From contig NZ_CP027670.1 of assembly GCF_003008595.1 (NCBI RefSeq), forward strand, positions 76,078 through 140,077: DNA of 64,000 nucleotides. The letters run 5' to 3'. Below are positions 42,724 to 51,017 of the stretch, piece by piece. Source of the stretch: Simplicispira suum. GTDB lineage: Bacteria; Pseudomonadota; Gammaproteobacteria; Burkholderiales; Burkholderiaceae_C. The notes beneath the pieces are model-generated. The model was not told where the DNA came from. It worked only from the letters and a program-made list of their open reading frames with translations, and did not search any database. Made by a program: the position numbers and the translations under genes. Within the stretch, counting starts at the first letter, position 1. Each line of letters begins with the position of its first letter.

Positions 42724-43155
42724 ATGTTTTCAGTTTCCAAAACCATTTTGATCGGCCGTATGGGGCGCGACCCGGAGGTGCGCGTGTTCCCTTCGGGGGA
42801 TCGTGTCGCTACCTTCTCGGTAGCCACCTCGGAGCGCTGGAAAGACAAGCAATCGGGCGAGTGGAAAGAGCTCACCGAATGGCACCGCGTCGTTGTGCGC
42901 GGGCCGTCTGCAGATTACGCCGAGCGCAACCTCCGAAAGGGGGACTCCGTGTACATCGAGGGCGTCATTCGCACGCGGAAATGGCAGGATCAAGGCGGTA
43001 ACGATAAATCGTCCACCGAGATTCACGCCAACGAGGTCAAGACGCACGCCAAGGCCAAGGCCAAGGATGCCTCTACCCCGGAAATCCAAGGCGGGAGTGA
43101 GGCCCCTGAGGGCAGCCATGGCTCGTTCGAAGGCGCAGACAATTTCCAATGGTGA
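42724..43155 (+). CDS. ssb: Single-stranded DNA-binding protein
   Basis: 143 residues, OB-fold: KTILIGRMGRDPEVRVFPSG, VATFSVATSERWKDKQSGEW, TEWHRVVVRG, YIEGVIRTRKWQD. The linker is Lys/Ala then Gly/Glu/Ser-rich, and the tip reads DNFQW rather than DIPF, so contacts with host partners may differ. Plasmid SSBs protect incoming single strands during conjugation. Confidence 0.95.
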   Translation: MFSVSKTILIGRMGRDPEVRVFPSGDRVATFSVATSERWKDKQSGEWKELTEWHRVVVRGPSADYAERNLRKGDSVYIEGVIRTRKWQDQGGNDKSSTEIHANEVKTHAKAKAKDASTPEIQGGSEAPEGSHGSFEGADNFQW

Positions 43156-43172
43156 TCTGAAGCCATCAATCA

Positions 43173-43300
43173 AACCCTGCTGGGGCCACCCCAGCGGGGT
43201 GGTCCTTTGCAGTTCTCTCATCGCCCTTCTCGGGGCACTCCAAAGTGCCTCACGGGCGTTTTGGTGTGCCCCGCGTCGGGCGTAACCAAAGGAGGCAGCA
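43173..43300 (+). promoter_or_regulatory. Hairpin-rich leader of the primase gene
   Basis: GCTGGGG-CCA-CCCCAGC with flanking CCC/GGG (43173-43199) looks like hairpin 1 of the common leader but is followed by about 100 nt with further hairpins (GGCACT/AGTGCC near 43233; TTTGGT/ACCAAA bracketing 43258-43292). SD GGAGG precedes ATG 43301. A variant arrangement. Confidence 0.45.
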
Positions 43301-44446
43301 ATGCAGCAAAGGACGAAGGAGGAGCGCGAGCAATACTGGAAAGAGTATTGGAAGAACGCTCGCACCATGGCCGATGGGCGCTGGGGCTCGGTCTTCATGA
43401 CCCTGGCAAAACCCTTGCAGTCGGCAGTCGAATCCAAAGGCAAACGCCATTGCGCCTGTCCGGTGCATGGCGGCACAGATGGATTCAGGTTTTTCAAGGA
43501 CTTCGAAACCACGGGCGCAGGGGTCTGCAACACCTGTGGCACGTTTTCAGATGGCTTCGCTATCCTGCAGTGGGTCAACGGTTGGACCGCCAGAGAAGCC
43601 GTTGAAGAGGTCGTCGAGCACTTGACCGGCAAGCGACACGGAGGGAGCACGACACCTATCAGGCGAGAGATTCCCAAGATCGCCCCGAAGCCTGAAAAGG
43701 ACAACACGGCGGTTCGGGCATCACTGAACAAGACCTGGCAGAGAGCTCTACCCGCAAACGCGAAACAGGCCGAGCCTCTTCGCATGTACCTGGCGCGGCG
43801 TGGTCTGGCTAAACCCAGAACCACGGCACTGAAACTGCACCCTTCCCTAGCCTACAGCGACGGGGAGAAGGTGACTGGTTTTCATCCGGCAATGGTGGCT
43901 GTTGTGCAGGCACCGGACGGCTCGCCAGTAACGATTCACAGGACCTACCTGGACGAAGACGGCAACAAGGCCAGCGTCGATGAAGCGAAAAAACTGATGG
44001 CATATCCAGAAGGGCTCAGGCTCTCTGGAGGAGCCATCCGTCTTGCTCCGGCAGGGCGTGTTCTCGGTGTCGCCGAAGGCATCGAGACCGCCCTGGCAGC
44101 AATGCAAGGGATGGGTATTCCCGTCTGGGCAACGGTCAACGCCACGATGTTGCAGCAATTCACCCCTCCCGATAACACAGAGTTGGTCTTGGTCTTCTGC
44201 GACAAGGATCGACCTTCAAAAAACCACCCACGTGGGCATGGCCAGGAAGCAGCAATGCGACTGGTCGAGCGAGTGTGGGCACAAGGGAAGAAGGCGATGG
44301 CGATCACACCGAAGGGAGAGATCCCTGAAGGCGCCAAATCGCTGGACTGGCTCGACATCCTCAACCGGGATGGCGTAAAGGGTTTCCCCAGCTATGAGGC
44401 GGTGCGTCGCGCTATGGTGGGTTATGAGTTGCGCAAGGCAGCGTGA
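43301..44446 (+). CDS. Zinc-finger/Toprim primase-like protein
   Basis: 381 residues. N-terminal zinc motif CPVHGGTDGFRFF ... CNTCGTFSDGFAI (CHC2-like, as in P4 and DnaG-type primases); C-terminal Toprim with GVAEGIETALAAMQ (catalytic Glu) and LVLVFCDKDRP (acidic pair). A central PLRMYLARRGL ... HPAMVAVVQAPDG segment is typical of plasmid/phage Toprim_3 proteins. Likely primes the complementary strand of transferred DNA. Confidence 0.8.
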   Translation: MQQRTKEEREQYWKEYWKNARTMADGRWGSVFMTLAKPLQSAVESKGKRHCACPVHGGTDGFRFFKDFETTGAGVCNTCGTFSDGFAILQWVNGWTAREAVEEVVEHLTGKRHGGSTTPIRREIPKIAPKPEKDNTAVRASLNKTWQRALPANAKQAEPLRMYLARRGLAKPRTTALKLHPSLAYSDGEKVTGFHPAMVAVVQAPDGSPVTIHRTYLDEDGNKASVDEAKKLMAYPEGLRLSGGAIRLAPAGRVLGVAEGIETALAAMQGMGIPVWATVNATMLQQFTPPDNTELVLVFCDKDRPSKNHPRGHGQEAAMRLVERVWAQGKKAMAITPKGEIPEGAKSLDWLDILNRDGVKGFPSYEAVRRAMVGYELRKAA

Positions 44447-44457
44447 GGAGGCGGATC

Positions 44458-44757
44458 ATGTACGGGCGAATCAACCTGAATACGATCGATACGCAGCCTG
44501 GCGCTGGCAACGCGTTTTCCCCCCCTGCGGGGTTCAACGGGAACTACAGGCAATTCATAAACCAGCGGGTCAAAGCCGACCCCGGAGTGCGTCAGCACAT
44601 TGCAATCGTGGCACTGAAGTTCCGCAGAGAACAAACGCCACCGGCGTTCCATGGTCAGTACGCGAATGAGGCCCAAGCATTTGCCAGGGCCGTTCTCCGA
44701 AAGCTCATAGCGGCAAGCGCTGCTCTACGCGAAAAGCAGGATGACGACGAATCCTGA
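44458..44757 (+). CDS. Small protein of unknown function
   Basis: 99 residues from ATG 44458, with GAGGAGG six bases upstream overlapping the end of the primase gene. It is helical, rich in Ala/Arg/Gln (QAFARAVLRKLIAASAALRE), with an acidic tail. Likely co-translated with the primase; function unknown. Confidence 0.55.
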   Translation: MYGRINLNTIDTQPGAGNAFSPPAGFNGNYRQFINQRVKADPGVRQHIAIVALKFRREQTPPAFHGQYANEAQAFARAVLRKLIAASAALREKQDDDES

Positions 44758-44765
44758 TTCAAACG

Positions 44766-44938
44766 AACCTTCTGCGCCTTTGGCGCAGAGGGTTTCCTAC
44801 AGCACGTGCAAAAGCGCGTGCTGCACGAAACCCCCAAAGACTTCTGCCTGTGTGCGTAATGCACCAGACCTGAAGCGGTAGCTTGGCCGCACTCTTTCGA
44901 GTGAAACAGCATCAAAACCGGCACGTCTCAGATGTGCC
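44766..44938 (+). ncRNA. Structured RNA element, copy 5
   Basis: Most complete copy: TCTGCGCC/GGCGCAGA; GTTTC...GAAAC outer stem enclosing CAGCACG/CGTGCTG; GTGC-GTAAT-GCAC (44852-44864); GCGG-TAGCTTGG-CCGC (44875-44890); CACTC-TTTC-GAGTG (44890-44903); AAACAGCATC; GGCAC/GTGCC (44920-44938). Confidence 0.8.
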
Positions 44939-44942
44939 ATTT

Positions 44943-45002
44943 CAACCCTCTGGGGCATCATCCCCAACAGGGGTTGGTGCTTCGGTTTTTTTGGAGTACC
45001 TC
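44943..45002 (+). promoter_or_regulatory. Two-hairpin leader
   Basis: Hairpin 1: CCCTCTGGGG with CCCCAACAGGGG. Hairpin 2: GGTGCTTC (44976-44983) pairs over eight positions (two G-U) with GGAGTACC (44993-45000), so the SD itself is in the stem, beside a run of seven T. Confidence 0.65.
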
Positions 45003-45434
45003 ATGACCCCTGAACAAATCGTTTTGATCCTTGCGCTCTTTGGCTCCGCCAAGGCGGCGCTCGATGTGGTGGTAAGTGTCGTGAAAACCATCTTCAAGCC
45101 CACTACAGGGCAAACCCCTCAGTCATCGGACCCAACCGCGATAGCGCGCATGGTCTCCTTGCTGGAATCGATGACGCTGGCCAACGAGAAGTTGGCTGAG
45201 CGCGTAGCCTCGCTGGAGGCTGCGGTTGTGGTGAAAAGAGCCAGTCGCAAGCCAGCGAAGCCGGCCGAGCGTACTGCCTCATTGGAAGCTGAAGCTGCAG
45301 TGAAACGAGTCAATCGAAAGCAAGTAACGAGCCCCGAGCAGGCCCACAATGAACCACCCATCGAAGGCATTCTCGGTATGGAACTTCCCCCAACGGAAGA
45401 CCGCCAAGAAGGGGCCTTCGAGGTCGTGCGCTAA
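45003..45434 (+). CDS. Membrane-anchored coiled-coil protein of unknown function
   Basis: 143 residues: an N-terminal hydrophobic segment (IVLILALFGSAKAALDVVVS), then a helical charged region with repeats of about 25 residues (LAERVASLEAAVVVKRASRK / AERTASLEAEAAVKRVNRK), likely a coiled coil, then an acidic tail. No known family. Confidence 0.55.
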   Translation: MTPEQIVLILALFGSAKAALDVVVSVVKTIFKPTTGQTPQSSDPTAIARMVSLLESMTLANEKLAERVASLEAAVVVKRASRKPAKPAERTASLEAEAAVKRVNRKQVTSPEQAHNEPPIEGILGMELPPTEDRQEGAFEVVR

Positions 45435-45443
45435 GGAATTGCC

Positions 45444-45581
45444 ATGCAACCCCTACAGATCATGATCAACAAGGGCGATGGGCTGAACTATGTCCAGCTC
45501 TCTCGACGGCCCCCTGTCGCTGTGCTTGGCTCGTCCACGTGGCGGATCGTCATGCAGCGGCTGCGGAAGTTGCTCGGCTAA
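45444..45581 (+). CDS. 45-residue protein
   Basis: Starts at ATG 45444 with AAGGA upstream, 9 nt after the preceding gene. Ends in a basic helix (RIVMQRLRKLLG). Unknown function. Confidence 0.4.
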   Translation: MQPLQIMINKGDGLNYVQLSRRPPVAVLGSSTWRIVMQRLRKLLG

Positions 45582-45705
45582 GAGAGTCACCGCAGCTCAA
45601 CCCCTATGGGCACGCACTTCCACCAAGCAGAACGCCCATGCCCCCCCCGAGTTGGCCACCATTCATCGAGAACGGGCGCTTCAACTCACTTTTCCATTTC
45701 ATTAT

Positions 45706-45767
45706 TCAACCCGCGGGGGAATTGGCCCTCGTGGGCATGTTCCTCTGCAATTCCTTTGGAGAGAAAC
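45706..45767 (+). promoter_or_regulatory. Two-hairpin leader pairing with the start codon
   Basis: Hairpin 2: GCATGTT (45735-45741) is complementary to AACATGC (45765-45771), which contains the start codon ATG 45768; an inner CTC/GAG pair includes the SD. Initiation would need this stem to open. Confidence 0.7.
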
Positions 45768-46220
45768 ATGCAAAGAACCGTCACCATCGTCACCAAGACG
45801 TTTGTGCCTTATATGAGCGGCGAATCACCCGAATGGGTGAAGTACGAGCTCAATGACCTGATACTGAACCGAATCATCGCGGAACAGAACCACGTGCGGG
45901 AAACGAACCTGAATGCTGTGGAGCTGGGCCTTGGGATTCAAAGCACCTGGCCAGATGGGTGGTCGGACGTTGTGTACGAAGCGGTACGCATCGACGCCAA
46001 TGGCTTCGCGGTTTGCGCTGTCGTGGACGGAGGGGCTCTGTACGTAGAGAGCCTGTCCCTGCCAGTTGAAGCCATCAACCAGTTGCTTGATCAGGCCAAC
46101 GGGGAGCCCACGCTTGCGCTGCCGAACAGTGTCATCTGCGACGGGGGGATCTACTTCTTTGACGAAGCTGATCCGCGCGATCTCGTGCTGGCCTATCGCG
46201 GCAGCGAAAGCGCCGAATGA
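45768..46220 (+). CDS. Protein of unknown function
   Basis: 150 residues from ATG 45768. Begins with a MQRTVTIVTKTFVPYM beta strand; the middle has WSDVVYEAVRIDANGFAVCA. Acidic overall. The longer frame upstream runs across the leader and is not coding. A small gene follows, with its GTG start 11 nt after the stop. Confidence 0.55.
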   Translation: MQRTVTIVTKTFVPYMSGESPEWVKYELNDLILNRIIAEQNHVRETNLNAVELGLGIQSTWPDGWSDVVYEAVRIDANGFAVCAVVDGGALYVESLSLPVEAINQLLDQANGEPTLALPNSVICDGGIYFFDEADPRDLVLAYRGSESAE

Positions 46221-46231
46221 AAGGAGTGAAC

Positions 46232-46375
46232 GTGCTGCGAAATCGGCATGAAATGGGTTTGCACGCACTCGCTTGTGATGAGCAGGCCAGCGCGCACTAC
46301 GCGGCTGACACCAACGGCTTGATTGGCTGGCTGTGGCGCATCCGATGCTACGGAAAGGGATTCATGGGCATGTGA
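46232..46375 (+). CDS. 47-residue protein with aromatic C-terminus
   Basis: GTG 46232 is preferred because AAGGAG lies 5 nt upstream (ATG 46217, overlapping the previous stop, lacks one). Ends GLIGWLWRIRCYGKGF. Unknown function. Confidence 0.4.
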   Translation: MLRNRHEMGLHALACDEQASAHYAADTNGLIGWLWRIRCYGKGFMGM

Positions 46376-46402
46376 GTTGCCGGGTCCCCAGTTTGATTTT
46401 TT

Positions 46403-46465
46403 TCAACCCCAAGGGGGCCTACCCCCTCATGGGGGATGGCCCTCTTTTTCATTAGAGGAGTCATC
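46403..46465 (+). promoter_or_regulatory. Two-hairpin leader of the DUF4942 methyltransferase
   Basis: Hairpin 1: CCCC..GGGGG with CCCCC..GGGGG (46407-46434). Hairpin 2: GATG..CCTC (46435-46444) with GAGG..CATC (46455-46465), ending at the ATG. Confidence 0.65.
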
Positions 46466-48349
46466 ATGAATGGTTACCAATACTTCCCCACGGGCGAGCG
46501 CACGGCGGCTCTTATGTGGAACATGTTCAAGCGCCCCATTGGGCACGTGTGCGATCCGAGCGCGGGCAAGGGCAACCTGATCCGCTATGCACAGGAAGGC
46601 TTCTCCGGCCTTGCCGAAGAGGACATTCCGTGGGTTGCAGAGTTCGAAGATACTGAGTATCAGCAAGGCCGATACACGGTTCGCCTGCGAGAGCGGGCAC
46701 GCCAAAAGTTCCAGCGCTTGCGCGAAGTGTCTGTTGTCGAAATCGATGCGCAGCACCACGCCAGCCTCAAGGAACTCGGCGCCAACCTGCTCGGGTACGA
46801 CTTCCTGCAGGTGCAAAGCCTGGCAGCCATTGATCAGGTCATCATGAACCCGCCTTTTTCGGAAGGTGCCAAGCATGTTCTGCATGCATGGGATACGGTT
46901 TATGACGCTGAAATCGTGGCCATCGTGAACGCGGAGACCATCAGGAATCCGTTTTCTCAGGAGCGCAAGCGCCTGGTTGGCCTGATCGAGAAGCACGGTA
47001 GCGTCGAGTTTCTACGGGACCAGTTCACTGGCGACGTGGAGCGCAAGACTGACGTGGAAATCGCACTGATCCATCTGGACAAAGAGCCGGCGAACGGTTT
47101 GGACATGGACGCCATCTTTGCCGGCATGCGCAAGGACCAAGAAGGTCCGGAGCTCAACCCCGAGCAATGTTCCGCATTGACGCTGCCCAACAACTTTGTG
47201 CAGGACACCTGCATGCGGTTTGACATGGCGGTCAACGCAGCACGAAAGTCATGCGAGGCGCAAGCGATCTCGGCCCATCTGTCGGCGCAGCTTGGCCTGA
47301 CATTGGAGGAGATGCAGGCGAAAGGTGTTGGCAGCGACTCACGCGAGAGCGTGGGCTCAATCCGAAAGTACGCCAACAAAGCCTTTCAGGAGGCCTATGC
47401 CCATCTGAAGAAGCAAGCGTGGGCGCAGATTATTCGCTCCGCGCTCTTGACCGAAAAGCTAAGCAACCAGGCACGCCGCAAGGTGGAGTCCTCGGCCGCA
47501 AGCATCTACCAGATGGAATTCAGCGCGTACAACGTTCATGGATTCCTGGCGGGGGTGATTGAGTCGATGGGCGACATTTACCGCGACATGATCTGTGATC
47601 TGTTCGATACCATCATCGAGCGCAGCACGGACAACGTGGTGTTCTACAAGAGTTGGAAGTCGAATCAGAAGCACCGCATCGGAGTGCGCATCAGGAAAAC
47701 CCGCTTCATCATCCCCCGCTTCCGGTCCCACTGGGGCGACGGGCTGGACTACGAAAGCGAGCAATTCCTTGCGGACATCGACAAGGTGTTTGGCTACCTT
47801 CACGGCGAAACCAAGCACTATGACGGTCTGGTGTCGGGCTTCAAGCGGCGCGAGAAAGGATCGTCGGAGCGCATTAAGACGCGCTACTTCGATTTCCGGT
47901 ACTACTGCGGCACGGGAACGATCCATTTCTACCCTGCCTCGCAAGAGGTCGTTGAAAAGATCAACCAGTTCGTGGGCAAGCTGCGTCACTGGATCCCTGC
48001 CGACATGAACGAGGCCAACGCCGACTTCAAGAAGCAGTATGAACAGGGCGAGTCGCTGAGCAAAGAGTACCTGGACGCATATCGCAAGAGCAACACCAGG
48101 ACCTACGGGTACGACGATCCCGCACGGGCAGTGATTCGCAGCCTGAAAGGTACTGGTAGCAACGAGTTGCCCGAGCTCGATCGCATACAGGCGGCCATTG
48201 ATGGGATCCATGCAAAACATGGTCTGCGTTGTGGCCCTGCGCTTGAGCAAAGGCCGGTGCTCCAAGCGCTCCCGGCGCCTCAAAAAGTAGCTGTAAGCGC
48301 ACCAACTCCACTCCCCCAGTCGGAACAGTTGGACCTGCTTGCGGCGTGA
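46466..48349 (+). CDS. SAM-dependent DNA methyltransferase with DUF4942 domain
   Basis: 627 residues. Rossmann motif I CDPSAGKGNLIRYA (near residue 29) and catalytic VIMNPPFSEG (near 128) mark an N6-adenine-type methyltransferase. The C-terminal half (VVFYKSWKSNQKHRIGVRIR, FIIPRFRSHWG, FLADIDKVFGYLHGETKHYD, IKTRYFDFRYYCGTGTIHFY) matches DUF4942 as found in plasmid and ICE methylases. No restriction enzyme is adjacent; protection of transferred DNA or signalling through methylation is likely. Confidence 0.8.
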   Translation: MNGYQYFPTGERTAALMWNMFKRPIGHVCDPSAGKGNLIRYAQEGFSGLAEEDIPWVAEFEDTEYQQGRYTVRLRERARQKFQRLREVSVVEIDAQHHASLKELGANLLGYDFLQVQSLAAIDQVIMNPPFSEGAKHVLHAWDTVYDAEIVAIVNAETIRNPFSQERKRLVGLIEKHGSVEFLRDQFTGDVERKTDVEIALIHLDKEPANGLDMDAIFAGMRKDQEGPELNPEQCSALTLPNNFVQDTCMRFDMAVNAARKSCEAQAISAHLSAQLGLTLEEMQAKGVGSDSRESVGSIRKYANKAFQEAYAHLKKQAWAQIIRSALLTEKLSNQARRKVESSAASIYQMEFSAYNVHGFLAGVIESMGDIYRDMICDLFDTIIERSTDNVVFYKSWKSNQKHRIGVRIRKTRFIIPRFRSHWGDGLDYESEQFLADIDKVFGYLHGETKHYDGLVSGFKRREKGSSERIKTRYFDFRYYCGTGTIHFYPASQEVVEKINQFVGKLRHWIPADMNEANADFKKQYEQGESLSKEYLDAYRKSNTRTYGYDDPARAVIRSLKGTGSNELPELDRIQAAIDGIHAKHGLRCGPALEQRPVLQALPAPQKVAVSAPTPLPQSEQLDLLAA

Positions 48350-48429
48350 CGAAACGAGTCAGCTCATTGCTGTGGCAAGGCGCGTCAAAGCGTTCTTGCT
48401 CCAGCGTGAGTTGTGTCGCTAAAATGAAG

Positions 48430-48580
48430 GCCGCCCCCACCAGGGCGGGCTTCCCAAAGCGTCTAATTCAGGGACGTTTTGGAAAGCAGCTTTTTTGGTC
48501 GCACCGGGTAATCCGTTCGACTTCAAAGAACTCCTGGCTGGGGAGTTAAAACAACCGGCATAGCGCGCTCGCAAGAGCGA
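48430..48580 (+). ncRNA. Structured RNA element, copy 6
   Basis: CCGCCC/GGGCGG (48431-48448); CTTCC...GGAAAG outer stem (48450-48486); CGG-GTAAT-CCG (48505-48515); CTCC-TGGCTGG-GGAG (48531-48545); AAACAACCGGCA; CGCTC-GCAA-GAGCG (48566-48579). Confidence 0.75.
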
Positions 48581-48585
48581 TCACA

Positions 48586-48644
48586 AACCCGTAGGGGCCA
48601 CTGCTCCAACCGGGGCCGTGGCCTTCTTTTTTGGAGTCCACGGC
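48586..48644 (+). promoter_or_regulatory. Two-hairpin leader with long second stem
   Basis: Hairpin 2: GCCGTGG (48615-48621) pairs perfectly with CCACGGC (48638-48644), ending exactly at ATG 48645; the inner CTTC/GGAG pair takes in the SD next to a T-run. Confidence 0.7.
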
Positions 48645-48845
48645 ATGCATGAAATTGAACTCTCGCCCATCACCTCGGGCGGCTTGAAATCCATCAGCGA
48701 CGACGATCTGTGCTCGCGCTGCTTGCACTGCAATTACAAACCGGGCGAACTGAGCTCTTGTTCCCAAGGCTGGCCTGGAATGGAAGATGCTGACGGCTAC
48801 GTGCAAGCGTGCTGGAATTGGACGCCGCGCAGTCAAGCGAAATGA
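48645..48845 (+). CDS. Small Cys-rich protein
   Basis: 66 residues. Four Cys in CSRCLHCNYKPGELSSC plus CWNW near the end suggest a metal-binding fold. Unknown family. Start fixed by the leader hairpin; the preceding in-frame GTG/ATG codons fall in the leader. Confidence 0.5.
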   Translation: MHEIELSPITSGGLKSISDDDLCSRCLHCNYKPGELSSCSQGWPGMEDADGYVQACWNWTPRSQAK

Positions 48846-48963
48846 ATGAGCCTTCCTGCGCGAGCAGGAGCGGCTTGCTCTCCCCAAGAGTCTCTGCTGA
48901 TGCAGAGAAGTCATGGGGCCTGATCTAAGGGTTTCCTGGCCTTCGGGCTTTTGTTTCATTCAC

Positions 48964-49028
48964 TTTTTCACCCTCGCGGGATACCTATCCCGCAAGGGCA
49001 TGGTGTCTCGCTTTTTTTGGAGATCACC
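48964..49028 (+). promoter_or_regulatory. Two-hairpin leader of the MoxR-like ATPase
   Basis: Hairpin 1: CCCTCGCGGG (48971-48980) with CCCGCAAGGG (48989-48998), one mismatch. Hairpin 2: ATGGTG (49000-49005) with CACCAT (49025-49030, including two bases of the start codon) plus CTC/GAG across seven T. Confidence 0.7.
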
Positions 49029-50072
49029 ATGTCGAATACCATCACTCCGCAAAAAGCTTCCCACCTGTTGGCAGCTTTCATGGCGGCAAACACGCCGGTA
49101 CTGCTCACTGGGGCGCCGGGAATAGGAAAGTCCTCGATCGTCGAACAGGCGGCCGCAAGCATCGGATACGACATCATCTTGTCGCACCCGGTTGTCAGCG
49201 ATCCCACGGACGCAAAGGGCTTGCCCTGGCCAAGCAAGGATGGCGCAAGCGCTACCTTCTTGCCCTTCGGGGATTTGGCGCGCGCCATCAACGCCACGCG
49301 CCCCACGTTGTGGTTCCTTGATGACCTTGGGCAGGCCAGCCCCGCGGTGCAAGCCAGCTACATGCAACTGTTGCTGGCACGGAGCGTCAACGGGCACAAG
49401 CTGCCCGATTGCGTCACCTTCGCTGCGGCCACCAACCGCCGTAGCGACCGCGCTGGTGTGAGTGGCATCCTGACCCCTGTGCTTTCTCGATTCGGCACCG
49501 TTATCGAGGTCGAGGTCTCGGTGGATTGCTGGACGCAATGGGCGCTGGGTGCGGGCATGCCGCCTGAACTCATCTCGTTCATCCGGTTTCGTCCGAACCT
49601 GCTGCATGTCTTCGATCCAACCAAGCGTTCGAATGACATGGAAAACTTCCCGTGTCCTCGGACCTGGGCATTCACCGGGAAGACCCTCAATATGGCTTTG
49701 CCTGAAGACTTGGAATTCACTGCCATTGCAGGAGCAGTCGGCGAAGGCGCGGCCTTCGAGTTGCGAGCTTTCCTGAAAATGTATCGCAGCAATATGCCGA
49801 GCCCGGACAAGATCATTCTTGACCCGGACAACGCACCGATCCCGGATCGTCCCGACATGATCTGGGCCGTCTGCAGCGCACTGGCAAGGAAGGCAAGCGA
49901 CAGCAACTGCGGGCGGATCTTCCGCTATGCAGAGCGCCTGCACGGAGATGGCAAGTCGGAGTTTGCGACCTTGATGGTCAAGGACACGACGCGCCTGCAT
50001 CCGGAAGTGCATGACACGCCCGACTGGACGCGGCTTGCGGTAAGTGAATTTGGCCAAACCTTCCTGGGATGA
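49029..50072 (+). CDS. MoxR-like AAA+ ATPase
   Basis: 347 residues. Walker A LLTGAPGIGKSS (about 25-36), Walker B LWFLDDLGQASPAVQ, sensor 1 FAAATNRRSDRAG, arginine-containing LTPVLSRFGTVIEV: the order of MoxR/RavA chaperone ATPases. Such ATPases usually work with a VWA protein; one with a metallopeptidase-like motif is encoded at 54593, after a DUF3150-like gene at 53672, so these three may form one system. Confidence 0.8.
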   Translation: MSNTITPQKASHLLAAFMAANTPVLLTGAPGIGKSSIVEQAAASIGYDIILSHPVVSDPTDAKGLPWPSKDGASATFLPFGDLARAINATRPTLWFLDDLGQASPAVQASYMQLLLARSVNGHKLPDCVTFAAATNRRSDRAGVSGILTPVLSRFGTVIEVEVSVDCWTQWALGAGMPPELISFIRFRPNLLHVFDPTKRSNDMENFPCPRTWAFTGKTLNMALPEDLEFTAIAGAVGEGAAFELRAFLKMYRSNMPSPDKIILDPDNAPIPDRPDMIWAVCSALARKASDSNCGRIFRYAERLHGDGKSEFATLMVKDTTRLHPEVHDTPDWTRLAVSEFGQTFLG

Positions 50073-50187
50073 GCCACGGGAGAGTTTCATGCCGCAGTTG
50101 CCGACAGCGGTGCAACGGCTAGACTTCAGTCGCCTGCCATGGTGGCACCAGAAATGGTGTCATCCCTGGCTGCGCGAAGGAGCTTCT

Positions 50188-50397
50188 ATGCATTTCACCA
50201 TCCACTACGACGACCTGGACACCACTCCAGAGCGGTTGAAAGCCATGGCGGAAGAACTCGGGCTCACGCCCGAAGAACTCATCCATCAGGCGATCGACAA
50301 ACACATGGGTGGATACGGGCTCAAAACGCCCCCACCTGGCTTCGAAGCCAAGAGTCTCCACGAGCTATTCGTAGCCCACGGAGTACAAAAACCTTAA
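50188..50397 (+). CDS. Putative antitoxin-like small protein
   Basis: 69 residues from ATG 50188 (AAGGAG, 5-nt spacing); ATG 50089 would give 102 residues with an unlikely Trp-rich extension. Helical region PERLKAMAEELGLTPEELIH followed by an extended tail (HELFVAHGVQ), as in ribbon-helix-helix or Phd-like antitoxins. It precedes the PemK-like gene by 28 nt. Confidence 0.4.
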   Translation: MHFTIHYDDLDTTPERLKAMAEELGLTPEELIHQAIDKHMGGYGLKTPPPGFEAKSLHELFVAHGVQKP

Positions 50398-50425
50398 CCA
50401 TTCCCCTCAGGGGCAGGAGACTGCG

Positions 50426-50806
50426 ATGAGCAAGTTTTCCGCCCCAGTTGGGGCAATCGTGCATGCATGGTTTCCGGAATCGGAAGCCGTCATGACGCCT
50501 GGTCCGAAGCTGCGGCCAGTGCTTGTTCTAAGTGTTGAGGACAGAGGAAACGGTCGCCGCGAGGCGCTTGTTGCCTACGGTACAAGTCAGCACCCGGAAC
50601 GCGTCGGCCAAGGGTCTTTCACGATCTCGGCCGCCAAGACGAAAGCACTGAAAGTGGACACGAGGTTTGACCTTCAAAGGCGCCTTTGGCTTCCCCTCGA
50701 CGAGCGGTATTTCGATACTGCACACGCTCCTGAAATGGTCCCGCTGGACCATATGGCGGCGTTCCGTCGCGAGGCCGTCAACGTGGGTTTGGTCAAAACC
50801 CGATAA
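50426..50806 (+). CDS. PemK/MazF-like toxin (tentative)
   Basis: 126 residues. The start VGAIVHAWFPES and the KLRPVLVLS strand, then LVAYGTSQ, follow the PemK/MazF pattern (GDIVLVDFP ... RPALVLS ... V.PITS) of endoribonuclease toxins. The rest is diverged and a single-gene role is possible. SD CAGGAG. A hairpin CCCC-TCA-GGGG sits in the 28-nt gap before it. Confidence 0.45.
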   Translation: MSKFSAPVGAIVHAWFPESEAVMTPGPKLRPVLVLSVEDRGNGRREALVAYGTSQHPERVGQGSFTISAAKTKALKVDTRFDLQRRLWLPLDERYFDTAHAPEMVPLDHMAAFRREAVNVGLVKTR

Positions 50807-50811
50807 AGAAC

Positions 50812-50960
50812 CCCTGCACCTCGGTGCAGGCGGTTTCCCAGAGCGTCCAGAAAGGGGCGCTGCGGGAAATCAGCATTTGATGCGGACGGGGTAATCCCTT
50901 CTGTTCAATGTTCCTGGCTCGGGGAACTCAAACAACCGGCAACAAGGCTCGCAAGAGCAT
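50812..50960 (+). ncRNA. Structured RNA element, copy 7
   Basis: CCTGCACC/GGTGCAGG (50813-50830); TTTCCC...GGGAAA with inner AGCG/CGCT (50834-50869); GGG-GTAAT-CCC (50888-50898); GTTCC-TGGCTCGG-GGAAC (50910-50927); AAACAACCGGCA; GCTC-GCAA-GAGC (50947-50958). Nearly identical to copies 8 and 11 over about 125 nt. Confidence 0.8.
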
Positions 50961-50965
50961 TCATC

Positions 50966-51017
50966 AACCCTTTCGGGCAATCCCGAAAGGGGGTTGCTCG
51001 TTTTCTAGGAGCAACCT
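50966..51017 (+). promoter_or_regulatory. Two-hairpin leader, both stems perfect
   Basis: Hairpin 1: CCCTTTCGGG (50968-50977) with CCCGAAAGGG (50982-50991). Hairpin 2: GGTTGCTC (50992-50999) with GAGCAACC (51009-51016), SD AGGAG partly in the stem, ATG at 51018. Confidence 0.75.
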
